Shown here piece by piece: positions 22,874 through 36,786 of a stretch of DNA of 64,000 nucleotides. Within the stretch, counting starts at the first letter, position 1, and every line of letters begins with the position of its first letter. The DNA is taken from the NCBI GenBank assembly GCA_014529385.2, contig CM043960.1, forward strand, positions 78,770,832 to 78,834,831. Direction: 5' to 3'. Made by a program: the position numbers and the translations under genes. This DNA comes from Adiantum capillus-veneris (lineage: Eukaryota; Streptophyta; Polypodiopsida; Polypodiales; Pteridaceae). The notes under the pieces are model-generated. The model was not told where the DNA came from. It saw nothing but the letters and a program-made list of their open reading frames with translations, and did not search any database.

Positions 22874-23894
22874 GTTTTTACGGAATGTTGCAAGCCACCC
22901 CAAGGAATTTGGAAAGGGTTTTTTAATGCTTTTGGGTCCCTTATATGTAAATAAAGCATGCTTGTACCAAGTGTACAAAGGCGGTGTGTGCCAGCTGTCT
23001 CTACGCATGCGGGCCAGTTGTGTGGGGTGCATAGTTTTGTTATTTTTGTACATAGACGTGTTGAGACTTGAAAGAGTCACTTAGTACTTGAAAAATATGA
23101 ACAAAACGGAGTTTTTATCAGATTGAGGTCGTGAGTGAGTGGGGGATTTGACGGAGGAAGATCTAGCAGCAAGAATCCCTGATTGCCGCGAGGGATAGAG
23201 GTGTTTGGGAGTAGAGCAGCCTGTCTTGCTAGTCGAGGGCCCGATGTGGTGAGTTGAGAGTGTGTCTCTCCTCAATGAGCTTATGAAAGTGGGTGCTTAG
23301 CTCTGCATATTGACCTCTCTTCATCTTGTTTTGAGGTATGGTGGCTATGGTGTGTGCAACTCGTTGTGGTGCAGCTAGTCGAGGGTAAACTATGTGCTGC
23401 AATGCCTTGCTTGTACATATATCAAAGGGCAAGGTTTCCCCCAAGTTTTCCATCACTTTTTTTGAATTTTTTTGCTGAACTTTGTGGGTTTTCAAATTAA
23501 GCTTGATTTGAGTGGATTTTGGTCAAGCTATGTGTATATATGGGAGCGCCTATGGAAGCCCTACTAGCACATGAAAGGGCATTTGAAAAGAAGTGAAGCT
23601 CTTTGAGTTATGGTCAAAAGTGCAGAGACTTCCATGGTTTTTTTCTCACTTTTTTCCTTGATTTTATTGCTTCCTTGGTGTCTTTGAGTGCAATGGAGTG
23701 TAGTGGGAGTTGTAGCGGTGTAGAGGGAAGCTAATCAGAGCTAGTCGAGGCTAGTCGAGGTTGAGTGTGTGTCAAATTGAGAAAATTAGTGAGAGAAGAT
23801 CAGCCCATATTATCTCGAGAGAGATATACTCTTCATCCTCTTTTCTTGGTGTTGGTTTGAGGTGTTGTAGAGGCCAGCCCCCCAATCCTTCACA
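22874..23894 (+). repeat. 3' LTR of element 1, main part
   Basis: Continues the LTR begun at 14172-14179; together they total 1029 bp, the same as the 5' LTR. It ends CCAATCCTTCACA followed by the ACGT target duplication at 23895-23898. The TATATAT at 23535-23541 matches the 5' LTR. Confidence 0.9.
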
Positions 23895-23898
23895 ACGT

Positions 23899-26136
<2,238 letters not shown>

Positions 26137-26141
26137 CACGT

Positions 26142-26853
26142 TGATAGCCTCTAATTTTGACACCAAAAAGGCTAAAAGAGGTGGAAATTCTCATTAAAAG
26201 TCATTGTTTCCATCCATGTTTGTGGGAAATTTATGCCTTGTGTACCCTTGTTGCTACATGATTTGCTAATATGATTTTTAAATGCTTGGCTTATATAGCA
26301 AGTCCGCACTTGTGAATGCCAAAGTATTAAAAAACACTCTCTAGTTCAAAAAAGTCAATCCATAAGCCTTGTATACACAATTGAAATCATAAGCCTAAGG
26401 TTGTAACTCTTTTAATATTGGAATCAAATAAAGAAAAGGGGAAGTTTGAGTGATCGTGTAATTTGGGAGGTTGAGGGAAGTTGTAACCAACTTTTCCTTT
26501 GTCTTTCTTCTCACTGTTCATTTCAAACTCTCTTGGTTTGGGCACTCTCTTGCTCTCTTTTGTCTGTGTGCTTTCTTGCAAGATCTATAGAGAAAGAGGG
26601 AGAGAGTGAGGATGATGATGGCTGTCATATCTCTTGTATTCTCTAGATTAGGCAAGTTTCTTTGTGTGTGCATGGCTATAGCCATTCTTGAGAGAAGAGA
26701 GAGAAGGTGTGTGATTGTGTGTATGTGCTTCTTGAGGGTTTGAGAGGGAGCATTATTGCAGCTTTTATGGCTATGGGGTACCCCAAAGAACAGAACTTGC
26801 TTGCTTTTAGCCCGGTTCTATGTGTTTCATGAGTGCTTGGAAGGCAACATTCA
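26142..26853 (+). repeat. 5' LTR of the non-autonomous element
   Basis: Starts TGATAGCCTC and ends GCAACATTCA. A TATA-like 'gcttatatagca' near 26289-26300 is also present in the right LTR near 28568-28580 and may be its promoter. Divergence from the right LTR is modest, mostly substitutions and short indels, so insertion is not ancient. Confidence 0.85.
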
Positions 26854-28421
26854 TTTGGTGCGTCCATCGAGAAGGGCTAACCATCGAAGTTGCAAGAATA
26901 GAAGAAATGATTGAATATGGGAGCAAGATGTGTGGGATAGACTGAATGGCTGCCACAATGTTTTGTTGCAAAAAATATCATTGTTGGTGAATTGGGATAT
27001 AGAGAATAAAGAGGATGGGTGATGAGCCTTGGAGCAAAAGTAGCAAAAGAGGAGTGCAAGTCAACCTTGGAAGGAGGGAATTGCAGAATAGGAGCAGTGG
27101 GAGAGGAGATTACCATAGAAGGTGCTGCACGATATAGAAATCAAGAGTTGGAGTGCAAAAAATGTTGAAGCAGGAGTTCGTTTACAGAACGGGATGAGAG
27201 TGAAGCAGCAATTACGTGGAGATCGTGTTTAGAGCCCAAGAGGGTAATGGTAAGCAAGAAGGTGATAGGTGCAGATGAAGCAGGAAAGGAGTCGAGAGAA
27301 GAGAAAGTGATTAGGAATGCTTGAATGCCAATACAAGTGCAGCAAGTGGGTCAATTTAGTCCGCACTTATGCAAAGAGGTTATTCCAGGTTAATGAAGAG
27401 CATAGCAAAGGAGACCTTGTAGCGTGTGGAAGGAAATACAAGGATTCAGAGCAGTTGAAGCTTTTGCAATGAGAAAATTGCGGAGATCTACATAAGAAGT
27501 TGATCTTGAGCGAGAGAAGCTGTCTGAGGTGTCATCACTTAATCAAAGTAGAGGACTTGCACATCCATAAACAAGAAGCATCATGATGTAGGAAAGGATG
27601 CAGGGCTGCCGCATGTAGCTACCATTCATGAGCTCAAGCAAGGATGCAGAGAACAGAATAGGGAAACTCCATTCCAAACTTGACAAATGTTGTAGATTAA
27701 ACTTATGAAGACCTGATTCTATCTTTCTATAACCAGCACAGGACATCGCATGGAAAAAGAAAGCCAAAAGCGCTAGCAGGGGATTGCCCTGTGAATTTAA
27801 GGTTTAGCAGGGTAAAGAGAAGTCCGAGGTTGCGAGCAAAAAAAAAACTCAAAATGGACGGTTTTTGCAATGCACATGTTTCATGTTTTGGCATCTTCCT
27901 ATTTTCATTATGTGTGAGTTCTAAGCAAGGATTCCCACCATAAGCACAATACACGTATGTTTGCCAAGGCAAAAGAGGTGCATATTTTTAGCGTAGCAAG
28001 GGATATATATCCAGTTAGTTGGGCGTTATTGCAAATGTTGTGTGAGGGAATCCCTTAATGTTTATTTTTTATCGGGGATTATTTTTGGTGTTCAAAGTTG
28101 GGAGGCGTGGTTATTTCTTGCATGACGTTTGTGGGTTTTTAGTCGATGAAGCTTGATGATGCTTTTCTTCTTTTCTTATGTTAAGAGAGATGAAGTTTCT
28201 GTAGAAGTTGGATTAGAAGAAGGTTTGAAGCGTGGTTGTTTCTAGTATTTGGGGAATGTTTTGGAGAAGTGTGATGGAGTTTTGGGGGTTTTTTTGTTTG
28301 TTGTTAAGAATTTTGGAGAAGAGGTTCGTGAGAAGTGAAGCAAGCAATTCAATAAGTATGCTGAACATTGAGATTCTTCAGCATGTATTTTCGCGGGAGC
28401 TCACAAGCTGTGTGGGAGAAA

Positions 28422-29131
28422 TGATAGCCTCTGATTTCGACACCAAAAAGGCTAAAGGAAGTGGAAATTCTCATTAAAAGTCATTGTTTCCATCCATGTT
28501 TGTGGGAAATTTATTCCTTGTGTACCCTTGTTGCTACATGATTTGCGCTCATATAGTTTTTAAATGCTTGGCTTATATAGCAGGTCCGCATTTGTGAAGG
28601 CCAAATTAGCATAAACACTCTCTCTAGTTTAAAAAAGTCAATCCTCTCTCTATACACAATTGAAATCATAAGCCTAAGGTTGTAACTGTTTTAATTCTTG
28701 GAATCAAATAAAGAAAAGGGGAAGTTTGAGTGGCCGTGTGATTTGGGAGGTTGAGGGAAGTTCTAACCAACTTTTCCTTTGTCTTCCCTCTCAGGGTTCA
28801 TTTCAAACTCTTGCTTTGGGCACTCTCTTGCTCTCTCTTGTTTTTGTGCTTTCTTGCAAGATCTATGGAGAAAGAGGGAGAGAGTGAGGATGATGATGGC
28901 TGTCATATCTCTTGTGTGCTCTAGATTAGGCAATTTTCTTTGTGTGTGCATGGCTATAACTGTTCTTGAGAGAAGAGAGAGAAGGTGTGTGGTTGTGTGT
29001 ATGTGCTTCTTGAGGGTTTGAGAGGGAGCATTCTTGCAGCTTTTATGGCTATGGGGCACCCCAAAGCATAGACTTTGCTTCCTTTGAACCCGGTTCTGTG
29101 TGTTTCATGAGTGCTTGGAAGGCAACGTTCA
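28422..29131 (+). repeat. 3' LTR of the non-autonomous element
   Basis: Matches 26142-26853 along its full length, ending GCAACGTTCA. The array unit resumes after the 5 bp duplication at 29137 with 'gcagacgcacctcctag'. Confidence 0.85.
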
Positions 29132-29136
29132 CAAGT

Positions 29137-29462
29137 GCAGACGCACCTCCTAGAGGGGAGTGCTACGTTGGCACGATGAGAAAGAACAGAGGAGAGGAGA
29201 AAAGAATAATGCAAACACTGGGTGCAATATCCTCGCATGCAAGAGTGACCATTTCCCTCTTGCACGTATTTGATTTATAGATTTCTTGAATGGTCAAAGT
29301 GAATACAATTTGGCGACGGGCCATAAATGGCCAAAGTTCATAAAAGAGTGCTTGAATAATAAAATGTACATAATATACATATCCGTTCGCATAGGCCTAG
29401 ATTGGTCAAGCCTTTTCCACTTGTCAGCTACAATAAATAGTAAAATATCAATTCCATAACAG
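29137..29462. repeat. Tandem-array end, block A
   Basis: Right part of one unit, then the first 190 bp of another from 29269. Similarity to the array stops abruptly after 'aatatcaattccataac' at 29462. Confidence 0.8.
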
Positions 29463-30419
29463 TTAAGTTGTGGGATTGGCGCTAAAGAATCATTAAAGCC
29501 TAACATGAGCAAGCTCTCAAACGACACCTTAGAATGGTTTGTTTTGCAGCTACATGCATGACAATTGTATTTACAATAGTCTCTCTTGCATTTTTTTTTC
29601 ATTATTTGAGCATATTGGATGGAAAATTTGTGTCACTTGTGAGCGAAAAAGCAAGCGTCCATATTTTTTGCACGGATAGATAGGCATGTCGTTTAGTGCC
29701 TTCATTATTTTTTTCATAGACTTGACGTAATTGCATAGTGTGTATTTTGAGAAAGTGGTTTCTTTTCAAGAAAGTTTTTTGCAATTTGACTTGTTGATTT
29801 ATGTTCTCTCTCCATAAGTGCATTAACATATCACAGTCACTCTTCAGTTGTCCAACAAATGAGCTTACAATGTGAATGCAAACTTGTGAAAGCATAATAC
29901 ATCAAACCCATAGTTGACGTATCTATAATTACAAGGCCTTTTTGAGAATGTGCAAGTGATTTACCCACTATTTTTTGTTTTCCTTCTCTAGTTGTAGCAT
30001 TATGAAGGATGACGACAAGGGCTTTTTGAAAATTGTGAGTAAAAATCTTTATAACCTTTGTTGTTAAGACTCATTGATGTACTACAAGTTTTGTACAAAG
30101 AATTGAACCTTGCAATGCTTTTAGTTGATGAGTCTAGTTGTGATGCAAAGAATACTGGGCCAATAGATTATGTTATGAAATTTGTCGAGTACTTCTCAAA
30201 TAGGGATTGCAAAATAGCAGTTGTAAATGTTTCGATACTTACGCTCATTTGCAATATATTATGGAGTACTAAAAATAGTTGTTGATTGAAAGGATTTGTT
30301 TGCATGAATACTATGTCAATGTGTGTGTTTATTGTAATACTTAAATTAAGAACATTTTCCATGATTGTGAAAATATCGTGTTTGTGTATGTGTATGCGTG
30401 ATTGTTTTTATCTGCTTGC

Positions 30420-30424
<5 letters not shown>
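29463..30424. other. No recognisable gene
   Basis: Mostly AT-rich. Two short minus-strand open stretches (29602-29294 and 29895-29602) have no family I recognise. They share orientation with the Helentron relic and could be upstream parts of it, but nothing in the sequence proves this. Confidence 0.5.
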
Positions 30425-30458
<34 letters not shown>

Positions 30459-30464
30459 AGAGGT

Positions 30465-30497
<33 letters not shown>

Positions 30498-30602
30498 CTT
30501 TCTCTTATATATATATGTGTGTGTGTGTGTGCGCGCGCGCGCGCACGTGAGGCAAGATACAAATGCTAAATGCTTAATGCAAGTTGCCGTGACAATTTTA
30601 AT

Positions 30603-30660
<58 letters not shown>
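30425..30660. repeat. Compound microsatellite cluster: (GA)n, G31, (TA)n, (GT)n, (GC)n, (GA)n
   Basis: In order: (GA)n 30425-30451, GGGAGGGAG, an unbroken run of 31 G at 30465-30495, (TA)n 30506-30516, (GT)n 30516-30530, (GC)n 30531-30544, 60 bp of ordinary sequence, and (GA)n 30606-30658. These tracts can form triplex, quadruplex and left-handed DNA. ORFs crossing it are repeat artefacts. Confidence 0.9.
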
Positions 30661-30665
<5 letters not shown>

Positions 30666-31387
30666 GTTTGTTTTTTTCATGTCATTATAGCATTATTCAT
30701 GAATCTCGAATAGTGTTTTTTATGTGTGTGTGGCTTTAGATAATAGGGTAGTCATGTACTTAGAGATGAAGGGAGAAAGACCGAGTGTAATCCTTTGAAA
30801 TCTCAATTGCAAGTACAAAGATTACAATATTTAAACACACAACCAAAAGTGTGCACATGCATGTTATAAACTACTGAGCATGACAGGAATGTAGGTCCGA
30901 TTCAAAGATGTAAACCTTCAAATGTAGATAGCTATAGATGATAGGGCGGTAATCCCAAACACTAAGGTTCAGGCTCATATGCAACTACGTGCCCACTTGC
31001 ATTAATTTTGAAACAACCAACATGTGAGATTTCTACCAATCCCGTGCCTCAGGAAAGGAGTCAAGATAAATCTCATTGAATCTTCTATCCAATGCAAGTA
31101 CCAAATCTACTGTTGTACCAACAAGATGGACATTAAAAATTTTGTTGTCTTTATTTGTGTTATGTGCTTCCAAATTTTTAGTTGTGATTATAGTGGTGTT
31201 GTTGTTACACAATTGACAACAAGGTCCTCCCCTATTCCTATACACTCTTGTGGATCTACATTTCGTACAATTCTTTTCCACTAACACAATGTTGATACTC
31301 ACAAACCGTAGAAGCAAAGCTACGTAAAAAAAAAAGACTTTTTAATCTCTCCTATCCAACATGAGGATGTTATCCTAAGGGCACCAT
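30661..31387. other. No recognisable gene; possible gypsy upstream region
   Basis: A 94-codon minus ORF (31317-31033) and an 86-codon plus ORF overlap here; neither shows a known domain. Since a gypsy pol relic follows on the plus strand, part may be a decayed protease or gag region. Confidence 0.4.
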
Positions 31388-33014
31388 ATGGTTCAACCGC
31401 ATGGCTGCCAGAATGAAGTCCTTGAAAGGAGAATCTATTTCACCTATAGGGAAAAGAGCATGTACATAGATGCTAACGAGTCGGGGAACACCATATCCCT
31501 GGTAAATACGCTTGCCTTTTATAAGTCAATGAAAAGCTCTATTTTTGCGTACATGACTTTATTCAGAGAATCTATAAATGATTTTATTGTTTTCAGAAGT
31601 AGGAATAAAGGGAAGCAAGAGGAATTAGAGTTGTCTAATTTCCTAAATGGATTCCAAGAAGTGAGCTACCTCCAAAATCAAGGGATGATGACCATGCAAT
31701 AGAGATTCTACTAGGAATTTCACCGCCTAATAAACCTTTTTATTGAGTTTCACAAGCTCAACAAGAGGAGATCATGAGGCAAGTGTATGAATTGGTGGAA
31801 AAAGGGATGGTGAGGCCTAGCTCCTCTTGAGTCTGTTCACCAGTATTTTTAGTGCAAAAGAAAGATGGCACATATCACATGTGTGTCGACTATAGAGTAC
31901 TAAATAGGATTACTATAAAACAAAAAAAGATTTCCCGTGCCGTGGGTAGAAGATCTATTTGATAAGTTATAAGTTTTGGCCTCACAAATTCTTCAGCCGC
32001 ATTCAAACTCACGTCGGACAAAAGTCTTCAAGCCACTCAAATTCTCTTGAGGAGTAGAAGTGACCCCAATCTTTCAAGTTGTGAGAGAGAATAAGCTTTT
32101 CATTAATCAAAAGAAATGTGAATTTTTCTCTACCATTAGGAAGAGAATGGAGACTAGGAGGTCCTCTTTATTTGGCAGTTTAAGGGAGTGAAACCTTTAG
32201 TATTAAGAAAGCAATCAAATGAAGGATTTTGAATTCAAACGTGCAAAACAGCTAGTTCATTTGAATTCAAATTTTCCCCCCAAAATGAAATTTAAAATCT
32301 CGCGGGTAAAAGTATATCATGTAGCATACCTATGCAAAGAGCTCAGCGTGTAGATTCTAGATCTATAATCTCCGCTCAAGTCGGAGATCATATGTAGGAG
32401 TTATGGAAGGCCAAAAATCATAAAGTTTTGCACCCCCTTCTTGGGGGAAAAGTGCATCCTTTGACCATCCTTACACACCCACCATTCTTGCACGCATGGC
32501 ATACATCTGTTCGTCAAAATGTTAATCACCTCCATAATCTCATGGCAAATAAAGAGGCCCTCCTAGACCCCATCCTCTTCCTAATGCAAAAGATTCAATA
32601 TTTAGGTCACATTATCTCTCAAGATGGTATCTGTATGGATCCATCAAACTTGGAGGTAATAAAAGCATGGCCTAATCCAAGGAATCTACATGAGCTAAGA
32701 AGCTTTATTGGTACGTGTGCATACTGTAGACGCTTCATAGCAAAATTTTCTCAGATAGCAGGACCATTACATGACTTAACAAAGAAGAACGTTAAGTATT
32801 CATGGACTGCTAAGGAGAAAAATGCTTTTGACAAGCTCAAAGAGAAGCTTACCTCTCAACCAGTCCTTATGCTTCCGGATCTCTTAAAACCATTTGAGGT
32901 CCAATGTGATTCTTGTGGTGATTGCCTTGGAGTAGTTTTGCTTCAAGAAGGGCATGCCATAGCATATGAGAGCCAAAGGCTCAATATGGATAAACGGGTC
33001 CTCTTTTCACAATA
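31388..33014 (+). pseudogene. Ty3/gypsy pol relic, block A
   Basis: Decayed pol of a different gypsy lineage. A pre-RT segment is open at 31388-31702. From 31740 the RT start is recognisable with stops ([38 protein letters not shown]). The catalytic palm segment is missing. VVRENKLFINQKKCEFF follows near 32080-32130. An unrelated stretch of about 425 bp (32150-32575) intervenes. Then RT thumb and RNase H resume (IQYLGHIISQDGI, SFIGTCAYCRRFI, FEVQCDSCGDCLGVVLLQ) and end near 33014. The region from about 32656 is duplicated in block B at 60244. Confidence 0.8.
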
Positions 33015-33640
33015 GGATCCAACGACCCCTTGATAAAAGCTTGGTTAGCCATAAACGTGACTGGGACCTTGAGATCATCCTAGAACTTCCTGAAGAATTC
33101 AGTGGTCAAACCATCCCAACTAGTGGACTTCTCCTGGCCAAGAGCTTGCAATGCAAGCGACCACTCATCTTTAGAAAAGGCCATCTCAAGACGATTGGCT
33201 TCAGGTTGGGGAGTTTTCCTATTGACACTCTCGAGAAAGGTTGCTCTGGATTCATCCACTTCTTGAGAGCAGGTCTCTGGTTGGCCAATGATTTGGCTTA
33301 GATTATCAAGCATCATCCTAGCAAGTCTTGCGTAGCATTCCCATTCTCATTTGTGAGCAAGTGGACGGAGCCCCGACTTTCCTTGATTTTCAAGGACCTA
33401 AAGCAATGTGCTTGATTAGCGGCCTCTGGCTAAAGGAAGGTCTCGTTGAATATCAATGTCGCCCTTGTGACCTCCTCAAGCTGCTTCTCGGCCACATTGG
33501 TGTTAGCTTCCAGCCACCTTTTGCGTTCTTCTTCGGAGGCAAGCCCAATAGTTTTTTTGGAAGTTAGACGAGCAACCTCCTCTTTGAGTTGCTTCCAATG
33601 CTCTTCCCAGGCTTAGATAGCCTTTAAATCCTAATACTAC
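33015..33640 (-). pseudogene. LINE (L1-type) RT fragment, block A
   Basis: On the minus strand, a 78-codon segment (33316-33080) carries the block just before the LINE RT core: EANRLEMAFSKDEWSLALQA, then LGQEKSTSWDGLTTEFF, equivalent to 'LGxDKAPGPDGFxxxFF'. Upstream sequence to about 33640 (KNYWACLRRRTQKV) is the linker after the endonuclease. It is truncated at its 3' side and abuts the gypsy RNase H relic directly. The same composite is in block B, so both fragments predate the duplication. Confidence 0.75.
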
Positions 33641-33721
33641 CGCCACTATAAGTAAGCCTCGATTTGTAGTCATGTGGCATGTGTTTGGTGGACCCATGGA
33701 AGGCCTCTTTGGGCATGAAAG

Positions 33722-34293
33722 TTACTCCCTACTTGGAGACTTTATATGCCCTAGTATGGCTTGTTGGGAAGAAAAGGTGGGAGCTGTGTTGGTACGCAAG
33801 AGCACAAAAGGAGTTTCATTGGAGATGTTAGATTGTTTGAAGTATGTAATGTCATCCTCAATGTATGTGGTGAAGCCCACATAAGGGTCCTCAAAATCTA
33901 CAATGTAGTATGCTTCACACCTTGCATTTAAAAGCCGAGGACAAGGAAAAACAACCCCTTCAGCTTTGGAAAATCTAAAGAAAGTAAGTTCGCTTATCGG
34001 CCAATAGCCTTCCAGCAAGAAATATTCATCCTCTCCTTCTTGTCTCCAACCCAAAACCCTTCGAGTGTCTACATTTTGGATGAGCACATTGTCGAATTGT
34101 GATACCGTAAACCTGCATCAGTGCTACCACCATTGTTGTGATTACCCCCGCCACAATAACACTGAAAAAAATAAAGACCCACAAAACTATTGAGCTCCCA
34201 TTGATGATACACTTAGAATGGAAGTGTAAATCAGCAAGAGTTGAAAGGTAAAGGCAGATGTTTAGCAGTTACTCAGCGATTGCAAAGAGCCAT
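33722..34293 (-). pseudogene. Secreted-protein pseudogene, copy A
   Basis: Counterpart of 62556-63658. The start ATG (34293-34291) and the short first exon (34293-34277) are present, but the donor site after it reads CTGAGT instead of GTGAGT, so splicing would fail. Only about 36 nt of exon 2 remain; a deletion joins it near 34122 to the end of intron 2. Exon 3 (from 34112) is open for over 120 codons to 33722, including LIQNVDTRRVLGWRQEGED and CPRLLNARCEAYY. Exon 3 is thus better preserved here than in copy B. I do not recognise the family. The left boundary of exon 3 is uncertain. Confidence 0.6.
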
Positions 34294-34361
34294 GGTTGCA
34301 AGATGGGTGCTAGGTCAAATGCAAATGTTGAAACTTGAAATAGAGGAGCTTGGCAAGGTCC

Positions 34362-35196
34362 GTTTTTTTTTTTTGGTGCAAAACTCACAATTGTGAGTGA
34401 ATTATATTGAGTAGACAAAAAAATTACAAGGTTTTTCGATGCTCATGTTAAGCCATGACAACATCCAAGAATCATAATTACAACGGCTATTAGGGCAACC
34501 ACTCCTACCGATGGCCAAGGTTTGCCCCCATCCCAGGTATTTCGGCTGCTGACAACAAGGCACAAGTAGTCCTAGACCAATCCTCCGAGTGGTGCTTGCG
34601 TCCGAGTGCCCATATTAGCACTTTTCTTTTCTGTATAATTTCTGCGAAGCTTGCCACGTCAAATCCTCCTTGAAAAGCACGGCGGTTCCTTGTTTGCCAT
34701 ATATTATGACAGAAGAAGTATCTAACAATCTGAGTGGTGATGAGGAGTGCAAGACTACCTGAGTTTTTACCTCCAAAGCATAGGTCAGTCTTGAAAACAC
34801 TAATTCTTTGTACCCACTTGCATACTTTCCCTGCGAGGCCTTTTATAGCTGGGCAGTCCATGAAAAGGTGGGCCAGATCTTCACTAGTCAACCTGCACCC
34901 CAAGCATCGATCTGACCCAATCCCTCTCTCCTGAATCTTCACCCCCATTGGTAGAGCACCCCAAATAACCTTTCATAAGAAAACCTTCATGTACTGTGGA
35001 ACCTTTGGTTGCCGTATGTTCTCCATTACATGCTCCCACCTTTCCTCTGGCCATTGCTTTTTCCATAGCTTATTAAGGGGGCTAGACCAATTCTTCTTTT
35101 GCATTATTGTTTGATAAATGATTTTAGTATGGGGTTTCCACAAAAGACTGCTTCCGGGCCATTTCCAGGCTTTCCAGTGCAACTCCGAGTCACAGA
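34362..35196 (-). mobile_element. 5'-truncated LINE insertion with poly(A) and target duplication
   Basis: An 835 bp insertion with its poly(A) seen as a T run at 34363-34374, so transcribed leftward. Flanking duplication TTGGCAAGGTCC occurs at 34350-34361 and 35197-35208. Block B lacks the insertion: 63713 onward reads 'cttggcaatgtctgtttta' straight through. The insert codes for the LINE C-terminus: a segment ending KVPQYMKVFL (35224-34973) and a zinc-binding zf-RVT domain (34948-34505) with CLGC and the H-x-F-x-x-C of LFMDCP. A frameshift or stop separates the two segments. Confidence 0.9.
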
Positions 35197-35356
35197 TTGG
35201 CAAGGTCCATTTTAAAGGGCTCAAGGCATTTGTGATATAAAATGCATCCTTGTTCTTGTACGCGTCTTGTCCTTCACACGTGAATTGTCGTTGTACGCAT
35301 CTTGTCCTTCACAACAATTACATGTCATTGTCACACAAGACTTAGTACCAGTCTTC

Positions 35357-35545
35357 GGGAAAAATAGTTTTTCCATACAAAATTCCTTTTCTTAATTTTG
35401 TAAAGAGGAAATTTTAGAAAATCAGGTTATTTTTTGGGGTTTTTATACTATGTTTCTCTATTTTGGGGTGGAATTTCTCTTTTTCCCCTTGCTCTCAAAC
35501 GACATTTTTGAAATTGAAAACAACACGATATTAATCTGAGACAAC
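35357..35545. repeat. Isolated unit of the 38.4-39.9 kb tandem repeat
   Basis: Contains 'ccatacaaaattcctttt', 'tttctctattttggggtgg', 'ttttccccttgctctcaa' and 'tttttgaaattgaaaacaac', the same ordered motifs as the array at 38448-39940. It ends at the LINE fragment that begins near 35550. Confidence 0.7.
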
Positions 35546-35549
35546 CGCA

Positions 35550-35830
35550 TGGAAAAGGCCTTCTCTGAGGAGGAATGTTCAGTGGCACTAAAATCTCTTG
35601 GCAATGAGAAGTCCCCCGGTTGGAATGGACTAATGGCTGAATTTTTTTAGGAATTTTGGGATGATCTCAAGGGCCTAGTCAACGGATGGCCAATCAAGTT
35701 TTTTTCAAAGAGGCATTGGATGCAAGTGTTAAGAGAGGGCTTATCAATCCCATCCCCAAACAGATCTACTACTCTCAACTTAAACATTGGCGTCCCATCT
35801 ATACTTCTATAACGCAGCTTGAGATTTTTA
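35550..35830 (+). pseudogene. LINE RT fragment, plus strand
   Basis: Reads MEKAFSEEECSVALKSLGNE, then KSPGWNGLMAEFF, a stop and EFWDDL, the block before the LINE RT core. After a frameshift it reads GLINPIPKQIYYSQLKHWRP, equivalent to 'LIPKxxxxxxxxxxRPI'. It is a different copy and orientation from 33015-33640 but the same family. Confidence 0.7.
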
Positions 35831-35990
35831 AGCTCAAAGAGCCCCTCCACGTGTGGCATGCTGGAGGGGTGGACATTTTGGTTGCTTTTTAAATTTTTTT
35901 TTTGGCTCAAAACAACAGGCGTTGACTTGATGGGTTAGACTATTCATCATGCATGCTGCCTTTAATGGATCCGACGAGCCCGCCTGAGTC

Positions 35991-36362
<372 letters not shown>

Positions 36363-36577
36363 CTCAAGGAGCCCACCCTTCTTAGCTCTCCTCGGCCAAC
36401 CTTTTCATGTACTGTAGCTTGAGATTTTCAATCGATGGTCCCCTACTGCTGCTGCGTGTGAGAGTGAGACAGAGAGAGCAAAGAAGAAGAGAATTTTAAC
36501 GTCTGTGCATGAGAGAGGGAGAGGGAGAGGGGGAGAGAAAGATAACATCACAGGTGTGTGCGGCTCGAGGTCAGTAA

Positions 36578-36613
<36 letters not shown>

Positions 36614-36786
36614 ATCTCCCACTGCCTCCTCCATGAGAGCAATGGTGGATTCGTATGTGTGTTGTGTGTCGTCTCTATCCAGCTTGCAAGGTGTGGGACA
36701 TGGAGAGCCCCGACTTCATGCGGATGATCAGCGTTGAAGAAAGTCATCCTCTTCACCCTCGTCGACGATGTCCCGCATGAGACAAG

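Larger units (their letters stand above)
7740..23894 (+). mobile_element. Tat-like Ty3/gypsy retrotransposon, element 1 (carries nested element 2)
   Basis: Complete structure: 5' LTR 7740-8768, primer-binding-site region, gag, pol, polypurine tract, 3' LTR split into 14172-14179 and 22874-23894. The 4 bp duplication is ACGT at 7736-7739 and 23895-23898. Without the nested element it is about 7461 bp. Both LTRs total 1029 bp and begin TGTGACGT. It is inserted in the tandem array, since 7735 and 23899 join to restore a normal unit. Pol order (protease, RT, RNase H, second RNase H, integrase) places it with the plant Tat lineage. Coding regions have several stops, so it is not autonomous now. 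Confidence 0.92.
26142..29131 (+). mobile_element. Non-autonomous LTR retrotransposon without coding region
   Basis: 2990 bp with direct terminal repeats 26142-26853 and 28422-29131 (712 and 710 bp, TGATAGCC...TTCA). The flanking duplication is 5 bp, CACGT (26137-26141) and CAAGT (29132-29136) with one difference; uninterrupted units read 'gagcacgtgcagacgc' there. TTTGGTGCGTCCATCGAG follows the left repeat (primer-binding position), and a purine run GTGGGAGAA precedes the right one. The 1568 bp interior has no recognisable gag or pol and no long ORF. It is a LARD- or TRIM-like element that must borrow enzymes. The primer-binding-like sequence is similar to those of elements 1 and 2. Confidence 0.88.

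Noticed and set aside
31033-31317. 94-codon minus ORF with several Cys residues
   Set aside because: There is no recognisable motif, the Cys spacing fits no zinc finger I know, and it lies upstream of a plus-strand gypsy relic.
33668-33884. 70-codon plus-strand ORF
   Set aside because: It is mainly antisense to exon 3 of the secreted-protein pseudogene, where the minus frame is longer and matches splice signals.
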